Assembly (NCBI GenBank): GCA_965153455.1 | Contig: OZ234504.1 | Location: forward strand, 5,332,001 to 5,396,000 | Length of the DNA: 64,000 nucleotides | Source of the DNA: Sphagnum compactum | Lineage: Eukaryota; Bryophyta; Sphagnopsida; Sphagnales | Direction of reading: 5' to 3' | Shown: positions 26,421 to 39,293 of the stretch, in pieces | Position numbering within the stretch: the first letter of the stretch is position 1 | How the letters are laid out: each line of letters opens with the position of its first letter | The notes under the pieces: generated by a model | Seen by the model: the letters and a program-made list of their open reading frames with translations, nothing else | Databases searched by the model: none | What the model was told of the DNA's origin: nothing | Made by a program: the position numbers and the translations under genes

Positions 26421-26759
26421 ACAAAGGCTTGAAAAACAACAATGAGCAAATTTCATCTTAACTTAGTTAGCTAGTGTAGTTACAATAACAAGCAAATATT
26501 TCACCATAATTTTCAAGACAAAATGTAAGCTCACCCATTTGGCTATAGGGTGGTGAACCTTGGCTAAACAATAAAAGGTCAAAGGATGGTGAGACAATAG
26601 GCAAGGGTTCAACATCAAACAAAAGGACATGTTGTAGCACATTTACAGCAACCTCAAACAAACAATTAACAACTAAAAGAAGGAAAGGGGGGTAGGGTAT
26701 TGTTGTGTGTTTAGATTACTAGTAGAACAATAGGATCATGACCAAAAAACAAGTCATGA

Positions 26760-27085
26760 AGATCAAGACCAAAAGGATGTAGACTACAACCAACAAGACA
26801 AAATTATAACCAACAAGATGAGATGAAGAACATAGCCACAATGAAGACCATAAGGACAAAGATTACAAACAACAAGATGTAAATTATGATTAGCAAGATG
26901 AAAGGAACAATGTGATTGCAATGATGACCAAAAGGACAAAGATTACAAACAATAAAATGAAGGTTATAACCAATAGGACAAAAGGAACAACATGACCACA
27001 ATGAAAACCAAAAGGACAAAAATTACAATAACAAGACCATGGTTATGGCCATTAGGACAAGATGAACAACACGACCATAATCAAA
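26760..27085 (+). repeat. About 80-bp tandem repeat, four units
   Basis: The block AAGGACAAAGATTACAAA recurs near 26852, 26932 and 27012, with a diverged unit near 26767. Between the blocks lie CAACAAGATG and AGGAACAACATGACCACAAT-like words. A looser CAAGA/ATGATCAA-rich region continues to 27320. Confidence 0.75.
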
Positions 27086-27319
27086 ACTAATATAACAATG
27101 CAACCATAAGTATGACCAAAGATGCAACACAACTGTGATCAAGACTAAAGTAGTAATGCAACAATGATCAAGATGGTGACGATCAAGATTGAACCATAAT
27201 AAGGATCATGACTATGCACAACAAGACCAACACAACCATGATCAATGCACAAGAACACCATCATAACCAAGATTAAAACCCAAGGACCCAATATCAACCA
27301 AGAACAATGCAATGATGAT

Positions 27320-30300
27320 CCCAATCGATAGATGGTGAAAACCACAAAGATCATAACTTACATAGGAAAACAAACCACATGATTATATTATTAATGCACA
27401 AGAAGACCCTCATGACCAAGACTGAGAACCAAGGACTTGGTCAACTAAAAAAAACCAAAAACCAACTTTTTGAAGCAAAGATTCCACATATGAATTTATT
27501 ATGTCGAATTATATCATATATTGATTCCTTAATATTTCAATCTTATTTTTTTCCAATTAACTAGTCAACCCATATTTTTAACTTTGAAATCTAATATTAA
27601 AAATGAATGTACATTTTTTGAAAAAAATTGTACGTATGTATTGATAATCAATTTTTTAATCTAGATACAATGTCCAATTAACAAATATAAGCATTTTGTT
27701 TTTGGCCATATATAGGTGTTCAGGCCAAGGATACCTTACAAAAATCATGTGTGTGATGCACAAAGTGAGCCACCATACCATGCACTCACCCAAATGCAAT
27801 GGAACCTTACATATTAAAACATTACAACAATAATCACCACCAAGATCACAACTTGGTTGACACAAAAAACAAATCAACCATGATCAACATTAACATGTGA
27901 GTAGCCACAAGCTAACATTCACAACCACAATGAACCCATAAGAAGTTTAAGTAGAACATTGTAATCATAGGGGGCAATAAAGCATTAACATAAATAAACT
28001 TGGGATGGACACCCACCAATACCGTAGGAGGTAATATTCGAACAAAAAGATGAACACCACAACAAGAATGTCAAAATGGAAAACCAAGAATTAAGCACCA
28101 AACACGTGATAGCAACAATAGGAAGAGTCTAGGAATGGAAACGAGTAAGAGTGTTGAGACCAAGTTCTTGCCTTGGAAAAGTGGAAGAGGAAGGAAAAGA
28201 AGAGGAAAAGGGAGGTTGCAATAGATTGGTGCATTGTGTGGCGATGTTGTTACATGAATGTTATATAAGTTAGGTATTCAAAAAAGTTTGGGAGATAAAA
28301 AATATGGTAATGTGTGTTAAGTAAAAGATAATAGGTAAGAGGTAAGAAGTAATAGGTAGGAGGAAGCAGGTATTAGGTACTAAACATCAAGTAGGAGGCA
28401 TCAAGTAGGAAGGAGAGTGTTCACCCAAGGCAAAAGGCGGTAGGTAAAGGACATGTTAAATTACCTTGCAAAGGTGGAACCCATGTGAATTCAAGAGAGT
28501 TCCTCCATAACTTTGTCATACCAAGGTTCCACTCAATGTTGTGGTGGGTGGCAATATATATATGTTTGGCAAAAAATCACCAAAAGGTGACACATTTGGT
28601 GCGGATTTCACATTTGACTTTTGAAATTGTGCCTCTTTTTTCATGGCGTTCTTGAAATAAGCACCCATTAACAAGAGGTGCAGTTGGGGGGAGCTTATTT
28701 TGGAACACCTTGTTCCAAAGGCATTACATGGGATAAAATGCCATGGCAAAAAACAAAATCTATTTTCATTTTGTCCCATGGTATTTGCTAGGTATGATGG
28801 GGAATTGTTTTATAAAACTACATGATGTATTTCGAAAAGTGGATCACCCACTTGTGGGGGCGTATCCTTTTTCAAAATGCCCCAATGAACTTTTACACTT
28901 TATAACTTGACTTGCAAATGAACTATAACTTCCTTTAGGTCCAATGTTTTACACTAGACAAACAAGCTGGTGTGTTTCACATGATGGGCTTGCCATGTAT
29001 ACTTTCATCAATGGACATGCATGGAAAAATGAAATATTTTAGGTAAGAAGAAAAATTCATGTCTTTAATGTTGATAATTGTAAAAGAAAAAAATGATGTG
29101 TCAATCCTCCAACTTCTTAATCAATTTGGTTTCATAATTCATAATTGTGAAGTGTGGGCTTTAATGACATATTGCATTATGATCCTTTGACTTTGAACTT
29201 TGTTCAAAGTATTTAAACCATTTTTTGGAAGATTGAGTTCCTTGCACAATTTTTTTGGCTTTGTTTTCAATCTTGAATTGTAAACCATTATTTTAACATT
29301 ATTTGTGATCATTGCCTTTTTATTTTGTTGTATTAAACATTGAATTTCAAACACAAAAGGTTTCAAACATGGAATGTTTTCCATTTATGCTATGAAATAG
29401 GTTATTTCTGGTGGTGCTTTTCCTTTCTAGTGCTTGAATAAGGTGTTTGGAATTAGTACATTCAATAAAAATTTTAAGTGTTTTTGTGTTTGTATTGTTG
29501 CAAAACAATGTTTATTTTCAATAAAATGTGAAACTCAATCTATCATTTGCTATTGAAATATCCCTATGAAAATAACATATAAATATTTTTATTTGTATTT
29601 TTTTCCTTTGGAATTTGGTTTTTTTTTTTCAACTTTAGATTAGTAAAAGGCAAAGTAGTTGACAAAAATTATAAATTATAATTAAAAACATCTAAACATA
29701 TGTATGATTATTATTTTTAAACTATTTTATATTACATTATTGATATTATTGCACAATTGTTTAGATGTAAATGTAGTAATATGTATTTATCAAAATTCAA
29801 TTTGAAGGTGGGTATGTGCATTTTTTTTTGGTGCATATTTTGTTTCATTAATAAAATTTCACTTTGAAATGGTTGGTTTTGATGTGATTTTGATGAAAAG
29901 GGTTTGCTTAAATACCAACAAGATATAAACATGTTGCATTTAATTATGTAAAATATTTATAAAAAATCTTGTGGGCATTCCACACATATCCAATCAAATT
30001 GATTGATATATTGTGAAAATAAAATTTAACATGAAATAAATTTTGAAATTTGGATGAAAGAAAACCAATTGCTTTAATATTTTTTCATTTTTGAATGGTT
30101 ATAAAAGTTGTTTTCAAATTTTAAGTTCTTATAACCATTTTATATAGTGGTCATCTCTTTGTTATGCTTTTTATTAATCATGGTTCAATGTAATTTGAGA
30201 ATATATATATTCAACAAAATTGAAATACATGGCTTGAACATGAAATATATTGGTTTATGATCAATCCAATAAGCTTTTGTACCTCTTGATTGACATGTTG

Positions 30301-30366
30301 TCAAAATGGAATTATTTTATACATGATCTAATTGTGAATTGTGAATTATTGTGCTTTCCAAAAAGG
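27320..30366. other. AT-rich intergenic DNA downstream of the large Helitron relic
   Basis: No gene supported. The part from about 29 to 30.4 kb may be the non-coding 3' portion of the decayed Helitron, but no terminus was found. The frame at 28516-28779 (minus) is not recognised. Confidence 0.4.
28317..28420 (+). repeat. Degenerate short AGGTAAGA/AGGTAGGAGG repeat
   Basis: Imperfect short units of AGGTAAGAAGTAAT and AGTAGGAGGCATCA types. Low-complexity, without a gene. Confidence 0.5.
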
Positions 30367-33300
30367 TTAGAGTAAATTTATGCTACATGATGTGGAGCTT
30401 TTACATAAATGGATTTTAATAGTGTGAAGAAAATGTTCAATATGTATTATGGCGGGTTTATAAATAGCAACAACATGAATTAGTCTTCTTATGTTAAAAT
30501 AGAAGGCTATTACAATAATTTCAATTCCACTTTTTGTATGTGTGTTATGTGCATATAACGTGTTAGTTTTATCATAAAAAATAATAGTCCCATGGCCATT
30601 GTAACATGGCAAAATTAAAAACTTGTGATTTACTAATCTCACAATACATTCGACTTCCATATTGTTTATCCATGTTTCATTGAAGCATAATATATGCAAT
30701 GCTTGTAAATTAAGATATTGATTGTTTAGAGATTGAATAATTAAATAAGAAGTTCGAAATCTTTTCAAAATTGGTAATGTTAATTTGTATTTTGCACATG
30801 TTTCAAGTCTTTTTATTTCTTCTTTTACCACTACATCACCATTGATTTTTTTTGTTGGAGTGAATTAAACAAATAATGTTATTTATTTATATGTATCCTA
30901 GATAATGTTGTGTATGTTGAATCGTGTTTAAATGCACCATGAGGATCAAATCCTAAGTTGTCCATTTGAACATGATGTATTGTTCTTGCTACTAATAATT
31001 GAATTGGAATTAATATACATGTGAATAGATTATTAGAATTATGACCAACTTGTACTTCTTATATTTTTTCTATGATAAAAATCCAATTATTTTGAATGGT
31101 GGGATAATTTTCATAAAGGTTTTTAAAAATTATTCTTGTATGTTCAATTCTTGAGTTTGAAAATTCAACCCAAACTTTAGATGTTAAATGTGATTATGTT
31201 GCAATTTTAAAAATTTCTTAAATACCATTAACAAATCCATCTTTAATGCAACAATTTATTGCACATAATTCGATTAACATATTTGGTTTAAAATGGAGTT
31301 CATAATGTAATCCACTAGTTTTGGATGGATCTATTTTACATAATGTGAAGCAAGGTGGACACATGTCATGTCTAATATATTTTGCTTGGAAACAATTCAT
31401 TAGACCCATTGTTTGGACTCAAATATTTTATTATTTTGTTATCAAATTGTTTTATTTGTACAAAAGAGATGGGGCAATTTTAGAATAGATGGTGGAAGTC
31501 TTAGACATAATTTGTTAATGATATTAATATCTTGTTGCATTTGAAAAAAAATTCTAAATTTATTAAGGATTTCAATGTATTTTTCATTTTGTTGATGCAT
31601 AACATTATTTTTTTCTTGCCAAAATTAAATTATACCTAAAAAATTTAAGTCCATCATTTGTTCAATGAGATACCCATGAATCATGAATTAGCACCACTTG
31701 ATGAAAATTACCAATTATCAAAACATCCAAATTTCAAAAAAATTATCGTGGTTACATTTTATTATCATGTGTAGTCTTTTATCAATGAATGAAAACATTT
31801 GATTACCTATTAATGATATTTCATCCAATATGAATAGTTTTAATTTGTGTACATTGTTTTATCAAAACATCATGTCTTTCATCACGAAATGGTTTAAAAT
31901 CATTGATTGACTTGTTCAAGAGAATGGCTAATCCTTAATGTATAGTTGATCCATTAATATTGTATGCAACTTTTCTTGTGTATCTAGCATCTTTATTAAA
32001 ACAAATTGTTTGGATGGATTTAAATCCGTATTTTGTTTGAGGTCAAATTCAAGAAGCCTTGAATAATTATCATTAAGGTAAATGTCATTCATGTTCTTGC
32101 ACCATCGACTAAAAATATGGATAGGGGTTGATTTGGATACATTCTTTTTTTTATACAAAATGTTATAAAATTTATATGTTGTTCTTCATTTAAAGAACAA
32201 ACAGTGCTTGAAAAATTAGAATATGAATGAATTTTGTCCTTCATTAATTGTAATTAATTTTTTTTGGATTCACGTGGAATTTTAAGGTATGTCATATTTT
32301 TCTACACCATGGAGATTTGGTTTGATAATATTTTATACAAAATTTGTATTTGTTTCTAAGCAATCATTGTCTTCTTGATTTGGAAAGATTTCCATCCATA
32401 ATTTGTTATTGATTTTAAAAGCCAGTTTGTTAGATGTAACTTATATTTCATCCCAACCAACATTTGTAGTGTTTATAATAGAGGTATTAAATGTATTCAT
32501 GAATTTTTTTTGAACTTTTTGAATGCAAATTTCATTTACTTTACAATCAACATGCTAAAGTGAATATGTTTGTTTATGGAAATTTTCATTTTTTTATAAA
32601 GGGTGAAAATAAAAGTAATAATTCTTTATAACATCCTTTTCAAGACGTTTGTTGAAACCAACCCAACAAATAATTTTAAAATTTTAATTATTTGCTAAAG
32701 TTCTAACATCATAGCCTCCAACATATTCATAAAAAGAAATATCTATGTAATAGAGTAGGTTGATTGATGTATTGGTTGATAATTGATGGACATTTGAATT
32801 TTTTTGTAATTGGAAGTAACTTCTTCAACATAGAAGTTTCAAAATAAAAGTTTTTAATCTTCTAGAGATGCATTAATGAATTGAAATGATCTTGATGTGT
32901 GATGTAACATGGTAATGAAATAGTAAGTAAATAGCTAATTGTGCAGACAAAAAAACATTTCCCATTTGTGGAATGCGCTAAGAAGTTTTTTTTTTTTGCT
33001 TTACATTTTTCAAATATGGTTTATAATTATCGTGTAATATTTTATCTGATCTATTTAAATATGATGTACAACAACTTGCTACAACATATGGATTTAATAT
33101 GAATTACACATTAATATTTTTTTTGCCAACATTTTTTTCATATGAATTTGTATGTATGTCTATTGGATTTCATTTTACAAATATTACAAGCTTTTGTAAT
33201 CTAAATATCAAAGTTAGTTTTTCTTCATCCATTTGTAATGTGCTTGAAAAATCATCAAATGATACATCTTGTGCCAATTCTATTTCACTTCATTTGTTAA

Positions 33301-34020
33301 AATAGATTGTTCTTTTAATTGTAAATTTTTGTTTTGATTTAATAATGAACTTAGTATTTGGGTGTTACGAAGTGGTGGTAATGGAAAATGAAAGGTCTAC
33401 ACATTTCTTTTTTCTTATAGCAAGATCATTTATGACAATGAAGTTGAGTTTTACAAAGACTTTCAAACAATAAAAAATTATCACAAGTTATGTACTTATC
33501 ATTAAATGATTACATTTTATCATTAACATCAATTCCATATTTTGGTGCATCTTTTATCCACAAAAGTCAATGATAAGGGTCATTTCCTCTAAATTGAATT
33601 TTTTTATTAAAAAAATATTTTACTTGTCCAAATAATGTATCTGTTGATGATGATAACTTGTGAAAGCATTTGATTTGATGTTCATAATATTGTGCATAAG
33701 TTAATAGATCTCCTCTAACAAGTTTGTAAATGTTTTCATCATTAGATCTGATATTTAAAATTTTGTGGTATGATTTTTTTTAGTTCATAAAATGTTTTTA
33801 GTAAATTTTTCCAGTTTTTTTCAACACTTGTGAAAGTAACAAAAAAATGTTGGGGGTCCAAACTAAAACTAATCATTATAAAAACGTCTTTTTTAAAGCA
33901 ATGCAAATAATCTGGAGAATTACGTGTGTGAATTCTTTGGAATTCTTTATATCCCAATTCTGCTTTTAGTATATTATCTAAATTTGAATTGTCAATAACA
34001 TCTTTTGCATTGAAATGTCA
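30367..34020 (-). pseudogene. Decayed autonomous Helitron: Rep, PIF1-like helicase and C-terminal endonuclease
   Basis: On the minus strand, parts appear in Helitron order. The N-terminal Rep region: NAKDVIDNSNLDNILKAELG then SPDYLHCFKKDVF and DPQHFFVTFTSVEKNW (34020-33742). The HUH region: TDTLFGQVKYFF, RGNDPYH, a stop, then LLWIKDAPKYG (33660-33540). The helicase: a decayed Walker A, LIKMLDTQEKLHTI (31999-31958), Walker B KLFILDEISLIGNQMFSF (about 31850-31780), NCCIKDGFVNG (near 31220), and a motif VI-like RTIHHVQ...YTTLSRIH (31000-30890). The endonuclease: open from 30831 to 30367 with LQALHILCFNETWINN, GHGTIIFYD and HVVAIYKP. Stops, the lost Walker A glycines and the broken HUH site make it inactive. 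A C-terminal endonuclease is the mark of Helentron/Helitron2-like elements. Confidence 0.85.
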
Positions 34021-37000
34021 ACCTTGTAATTGTGTTTTGCACACACAAATGCAAGATTAGATATAGATACACATAGATATTTTGGTGTATCTTTTATATC
34101 ATTAAGTATTTAGTGATTGGAAAAAGTGATTTTGTGAATTTTTTTTCACAATTTGGGTTCTTTTGTTTAGTGTTTGAACGTGTTGCAATATTTGGTTATC
34201 ATTAAGATTTAAATTAGAATGTAAATGTTGAATTTTTTGAAATTATGTTTTGGAAAATTTGATTTTCACTTTGGATTCACATAAAATGTAATGTTGTATA
34301 CATGACATCTGTTCATTTGAATTTTTGTTTTTTATTTTGATAATTTTGATGTTTGAAACTTGTTGCGTTTTGAAAAACATTTTTAATAGGTGTATTCATT
34401 TGTTCATGTAATATTTGTATGAATAGTTTGTTGATGTTGTAAATTTTTTTTTTTCATGTTTTCATCATTATGCAATTGATTTGGATAGACTCTTGTTAGA
34501 ATTAGAGAAACCAAGTCTATCATACTTGATTCCCCAATACTTGAAATGCTTCCTAAAAAAATGCTTAAAAACTCTAAATCAAACTTTATGAAATTTCCAT
34601 GTTCATACAATCTTTACCATTTTTTCAAACTTGGCTTTTTAATATCTTTTTAAATTTAGATATTTTTCCTGAATAATGTTGTAACCAATAACATCTCCCA
34701 TGGGTCTAAAATAGTTAAAATTAACCTTCAACTTTGATGTTCTTGAATTTTTGAAAATAATCTACGTGATTTGCTTTGTAATCATGCAAGGTGAATGTTG
34801 TTAAACTTGTAATTACTTTAATCCAAAAACCTTTTAAAAAACAATTTTGAATATTGCCGTTCGTTTCAATGATTATACATTATATGGAAAGCTCTTGTGA
34901 AACCTCTCAAATTTTGCTTACAAGTATTACAATAATAGTTGGAGGAATGTAGCAATAGTTCTAGATTTGAAAATCACAAGCTTTACAAATTGTTTCAAAA
35001 GGTGCCACACTTGTAGAAGTGACAATAAACACCTCGAGAATCTATTCAAACATCACATTGAAATGCCAACATTAAAATGAATATTCCAACATCCATAATT
35101 TAATGGAAAATTTACACAGACCATGCGTAGGGTTTGAACACAAATGATTAAATAATAAAAAAAGAAAAAGGACATTGTTTTATACTACCTCCAAACTAGT
35201 CCAAAAGATTGTGCCAATGGTTAAAACCTTGTTTGTGAACAACCTCCAAATGTTCTTAAGCTTCTTTGTCTAGTACTAAAGTGGTTATGATGCAGTTCAA
35301 GGTTGAAATCAACTTCATTTCACCATAAACAATTGATGACGTGTTCTTTAAAAGAATAGTGATAGGTGCACCTATTGAAAATAAGTCTACTAGCTCCTTC
35401 TAAGAAAAGGGAAATTGTTTCCAAAAGGAAAAGTTCTAATGTCTTTAGGTTTGGTTCCATCAATGACAAGTTCATTCTTTTAGTTCACATGACCATGCAC
35501 TTAGACAACTACAATGACAATACATGTAACAACATGATGCACCTTACAAGTTACAAACTTTTTGATTGAATCACAATGCACAAACATAATATGAACAAGA
35601 ATAGTAGGTTCCATGATATCGATACTTGACGAACTAATCTTAATGACATGCAGACTATCACCATGTTCATATTTTGACCTTGCACCACAACTAAAATTTG
35701 TGATATTAATTCCTTACACAAATTTTTTTGGAATGATGTGGTGCAAAAATAATTTAATATCACCAAAGTTATAATTTGAAAATCGTCATAATCAACCAAA
35801 TTTAAATGAAAACACTTGTATGAAAATTTTCCAATGTCCTAACTTCCATAATAGTTCATGATTTTTCCTTCAAAACATGCACCTTGCATTTTCATTGTAA
35901 CATTATCAATGCTCAAAGAATGTGTTTTTTTTAATCTTGTTTCATTTTCTTTGTAAGGCTAAAGGAACAATTTTCTTCATTGGAAATCATTTTTGCAACA
36001 TTCCCCTTGTTAGTCATGATAAGAATATAAAGAAATGATAAATCTTTAAAAAAATTTAGATGAAAATGGAAGGTGGAATGATATTCTCAATGCAAAAATG
36101 TTCTCTTCAAAGTCACTTTTATATTTAGTGTTGCCAACCATGGTTCTTGCTATTTAATTTTTAAAATCAATTCTACTTCCAAAGTAAATTTAATAGTTAG
36201 GCAGTTAGATAATAACGAGGAAGTTCAAACCTTTGATTCATAGATTATGGCTATGCCAATACATGATAGGGCATATTAGAACAACCCCAATGCAATTTCT
36301 AAGCAAAAACACCACATTTATTCACTGGTATAGATGCCATGCTAATTTTCAAACTAATACTAGAACTAAATCCTCTTATGGTGTCATTCATCAACATCAT
36401 TATTGTTTTACACACCAAGAGTTAAATGTTCATCTTCATTGAAATAGACATAATGGAATTTCAGGTTGGAGAATAAAGTGTGCTTGTGTGAACAAATGGG
36501 GAAGAATGCCTTATTGTTGATGTTTTGTCTTTTGTTTTGAAACAAACTTTTTTCTGCACTATGAACTCCAAGGCAAGAAAGGAAATATTAATGATAGAAT
36601 TTAGGGACTAATTCAAGGGAAATGATGACAAAGTCTAAAGGTTTCTTAAGTGGTTTGTTCCAAGTTATTGTGCGTTTTTGGAAATTCTGAAGGAATTTAT
36701 CAGTTTGTCTATGTTTGGAAGAAAATACCTAACATGTTATGGGAATTCTAGAGATAAAGGGATTTTGATCATATTTATGGGTGCAATGGGAAAATTTGTG
36801 TTTTTGAATAACCTCCTTTTGTTTTTCTATCCAATTTTTATTTTGGGAAAATCTAGTGAAAATGGGGATGGTTGTATGAAGTTAGTGATCGATCCATGAA
36901 CTTCCACATGACCAATTGGTTCTTGAGAGGAAGCCAGGAGAATTTTGAAACCTTAAAATTCTTAGTTTGCATTTTGAACTTGATATAAAAGGAGTAGAAC

Positions 37001-38931
37001 TTAAGTAAACATCAATTGTATTGGTCCATTGTTTATTGGACAAGCTAACAATTTTGTTGTTGGTATGATCAATAATGTAAGGGTGTTTCTTACTTAGATT
37101 ATCCCTTCCTTTTTTTTGCTGACAAAAGATACACACCTAGGGGGAAGTTCAAATATTTTTTGTACATATTTAACTCAAGTTTAATTTTTTCTATCACAAA
37201 TGTAATGAATTATTTTTGTTACCCACCCTCATCATGCACTTTTTTTCATTAAAAAAACTTGAAGCCTTGAAAAGCTCCAAGTTCACATTAGTTACAAAAT
37301 TTTTGGTCTTTTCATGTTCATTATTCACTTCAAACATCACGTATGCATGAAAACACAAGGTAAAACTTATAAAAGCTTTAAAAATCAATGTGTTCAAAAA
37401 TTTCAACCCATATTTTTTTCTTTTGTATTATGCTCCCAAAGGGACATTATTCAAAAAAACTAGAAAATATGTGAATAAAAATATAAGGTGCGATATATTG
37501 GGTGTTGAGTAAAAATAATAAGTTAATTAGTTTAAAAATAGGGTTATCTATTTTGAAAATAAAATCATAATTAATGTAGGGTATGTGTAAATCTTTAATA
37601 TTAGAGAATGTTTAACAAAAAAAAAAACATGTGCATTAAAGATTTAAGGTATAAATTGTTAGTAGGTTCAATTATTGTGAAATAATGTTTTGATTAATTT
37701 ATGCCTAATAAAAGTTTGTAAATTGTGGTTTTTTTCATTTCAATTACATTCCATGGGTGAAAGCATGATAAAGTAGCCCAAAAAATAGATTCACTATGCA
37801 AAAATTAAGGGTCTCCAAATAAAAGGTATAACAATTAGATGGATTTGTGAAAAATAATATCAATTTTTACATTCTTTCTTAACTATTGTTATCATTTGTT
37901 TCAAAAGTTAAATTGATATAATTATGTTTTTCCAATGCACTTGCAAATACTTGAATTGGACCTTTAATTTTTGGCAGTTTGAAAATTAAATTTCAAGTAG
38001 TTGAAAGTATATGAATGTTTTTTGCAAAGAATTGTTTCTTTTTCCCCAACCCTCAATATTGATGTGATGAACATATATATATATATATATATATATATTT
38101 GTCAGTGGAGTTTGTTTTGATAGCTAAATTCATCCCCAACCTTTAAAAACTAACATAATTTTTTAAGAGATTTTTGAGGTTCTTTTCCAAGTCCAAATGA
38201 TATGGTACAAAGTTTTTTAGAAGTTAAAGGGAGGTTAGATGTGCCAATGAAAAAATCTAGAAGATCCATTTGATTTGAGATGCTAAGGGAAGGTTAAATT
38301 TTTTGAAACTTGTTTCTTTTTACTTTACAAGTAAAAAACAAGGTAACAAATATAGTCAAAATATTTTGCTTCCACCTCATGACTTCAATTTTTTTTTCAA
38401 TTCCGATTTTTTTAAAACTAAAAATCTAAATTAATATAAGATATTGAAAATGGATGCCTAATATGTGCATATTAAAAAATTAAATAATAATAGGATGGAG
38501 AAAAATATAAGTCCAAAACCTAATATTCAAAAATAGTTGTTTGACACCCATAGCTCGTAGAAATAACATTCAGTGGCCCCCTTTGGATTGTGTTCACATC
38601 AAGTTGCACTTGTCATGTTTTGCTTGAACACAAGGTTCTCATATTGTCTTTTGGACAATTTATGGATATCCTTATAAGTTGTACCTGGTTTCTCAACCAT
38701 CCGCAAGCACTCTATTTTTAACCTAACCTTAGATACAAATGTAAATGGTTTGCAAAGGGCATTTATGTTAGAAGTTTTTGAAGATGGACACACTAGCCCA
38801 TGCAAAAGAACGAAATGAATACATGGTGATGTTGCAATTACATTTTTTCAATGAAATGAATATGTTTAATTGAAAGAAAAGTGAATTCTAGTCATGGGTA
38901 TCGTGTTGAGTTGTGAACTATGAATAGTCAA
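34021..38931. other. AT-rich intergenic DNA
   Basis: No gene supported. The part adjoining 34020 may hold the decayed N-terminus and 5' end of the large Helitron. Short frames between 35366 and 37406 are not recognised. Confidence 0.4.
38072..38098. repeat. (AT)n microsatellite
   Basis: Uninterrupted AT dinucleotide run of 27 nt in AT-rich intergenic DNA. Confidence 0.95.
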
Positions 38932-39293
38932 TCTTATATATTAATTCAGTAAGTATGTCTGTGCGTTTGTCTGACACGACAATTCTACTGCAATTCTATG
39001 GCAAAACCGGCCTTTGCATTTTCTATGGCAGAACCGGGCAATGCATTTTTTATGACAGGGCTTGGTAACGGGGCGGGGGGGGGGGGGGGGGGGGGGGGCA
39101 GCACGGGGCGGGAAGTTATAGTAAATATAACAGGGGAACCGGGGGGGGGGGGATCAACGGGTTAAAGAATCGGAGTGGAAAATACGAAGGACGGGGGGAG
39201 GGTCGACGGGGTAAAGAACCGGAATGGGCAATGGGAAGGATCGGGGGGGGGGGGGGAGCTTGACGGGTGCATTATGCACCGGGTTCACACTAG
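38932..39293 (+). mobile_element. Short non-autonomous Helitron, 362 bp
   Basis: The 5' end TCTTATATATTAATTC follows an A. The 3' end is CTAG (39290-39293) followed by T, so the insertion lies between A and T as for Helitrons. A hairpin GGTGC-ATTAT-GCACC (39266-39280) sits 9 nt before CTAG. Inside are 27-bp direct repeats (starting 38996, 39023 and 39050, with ACCGG and TGCATT words), a run of 24 G (39075-39098) and two ~50-bp GGGTTAAAGAATCGG-like units. It is far more GC-rich than its surroundings and encodes no protein. Confidence 0.85.
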
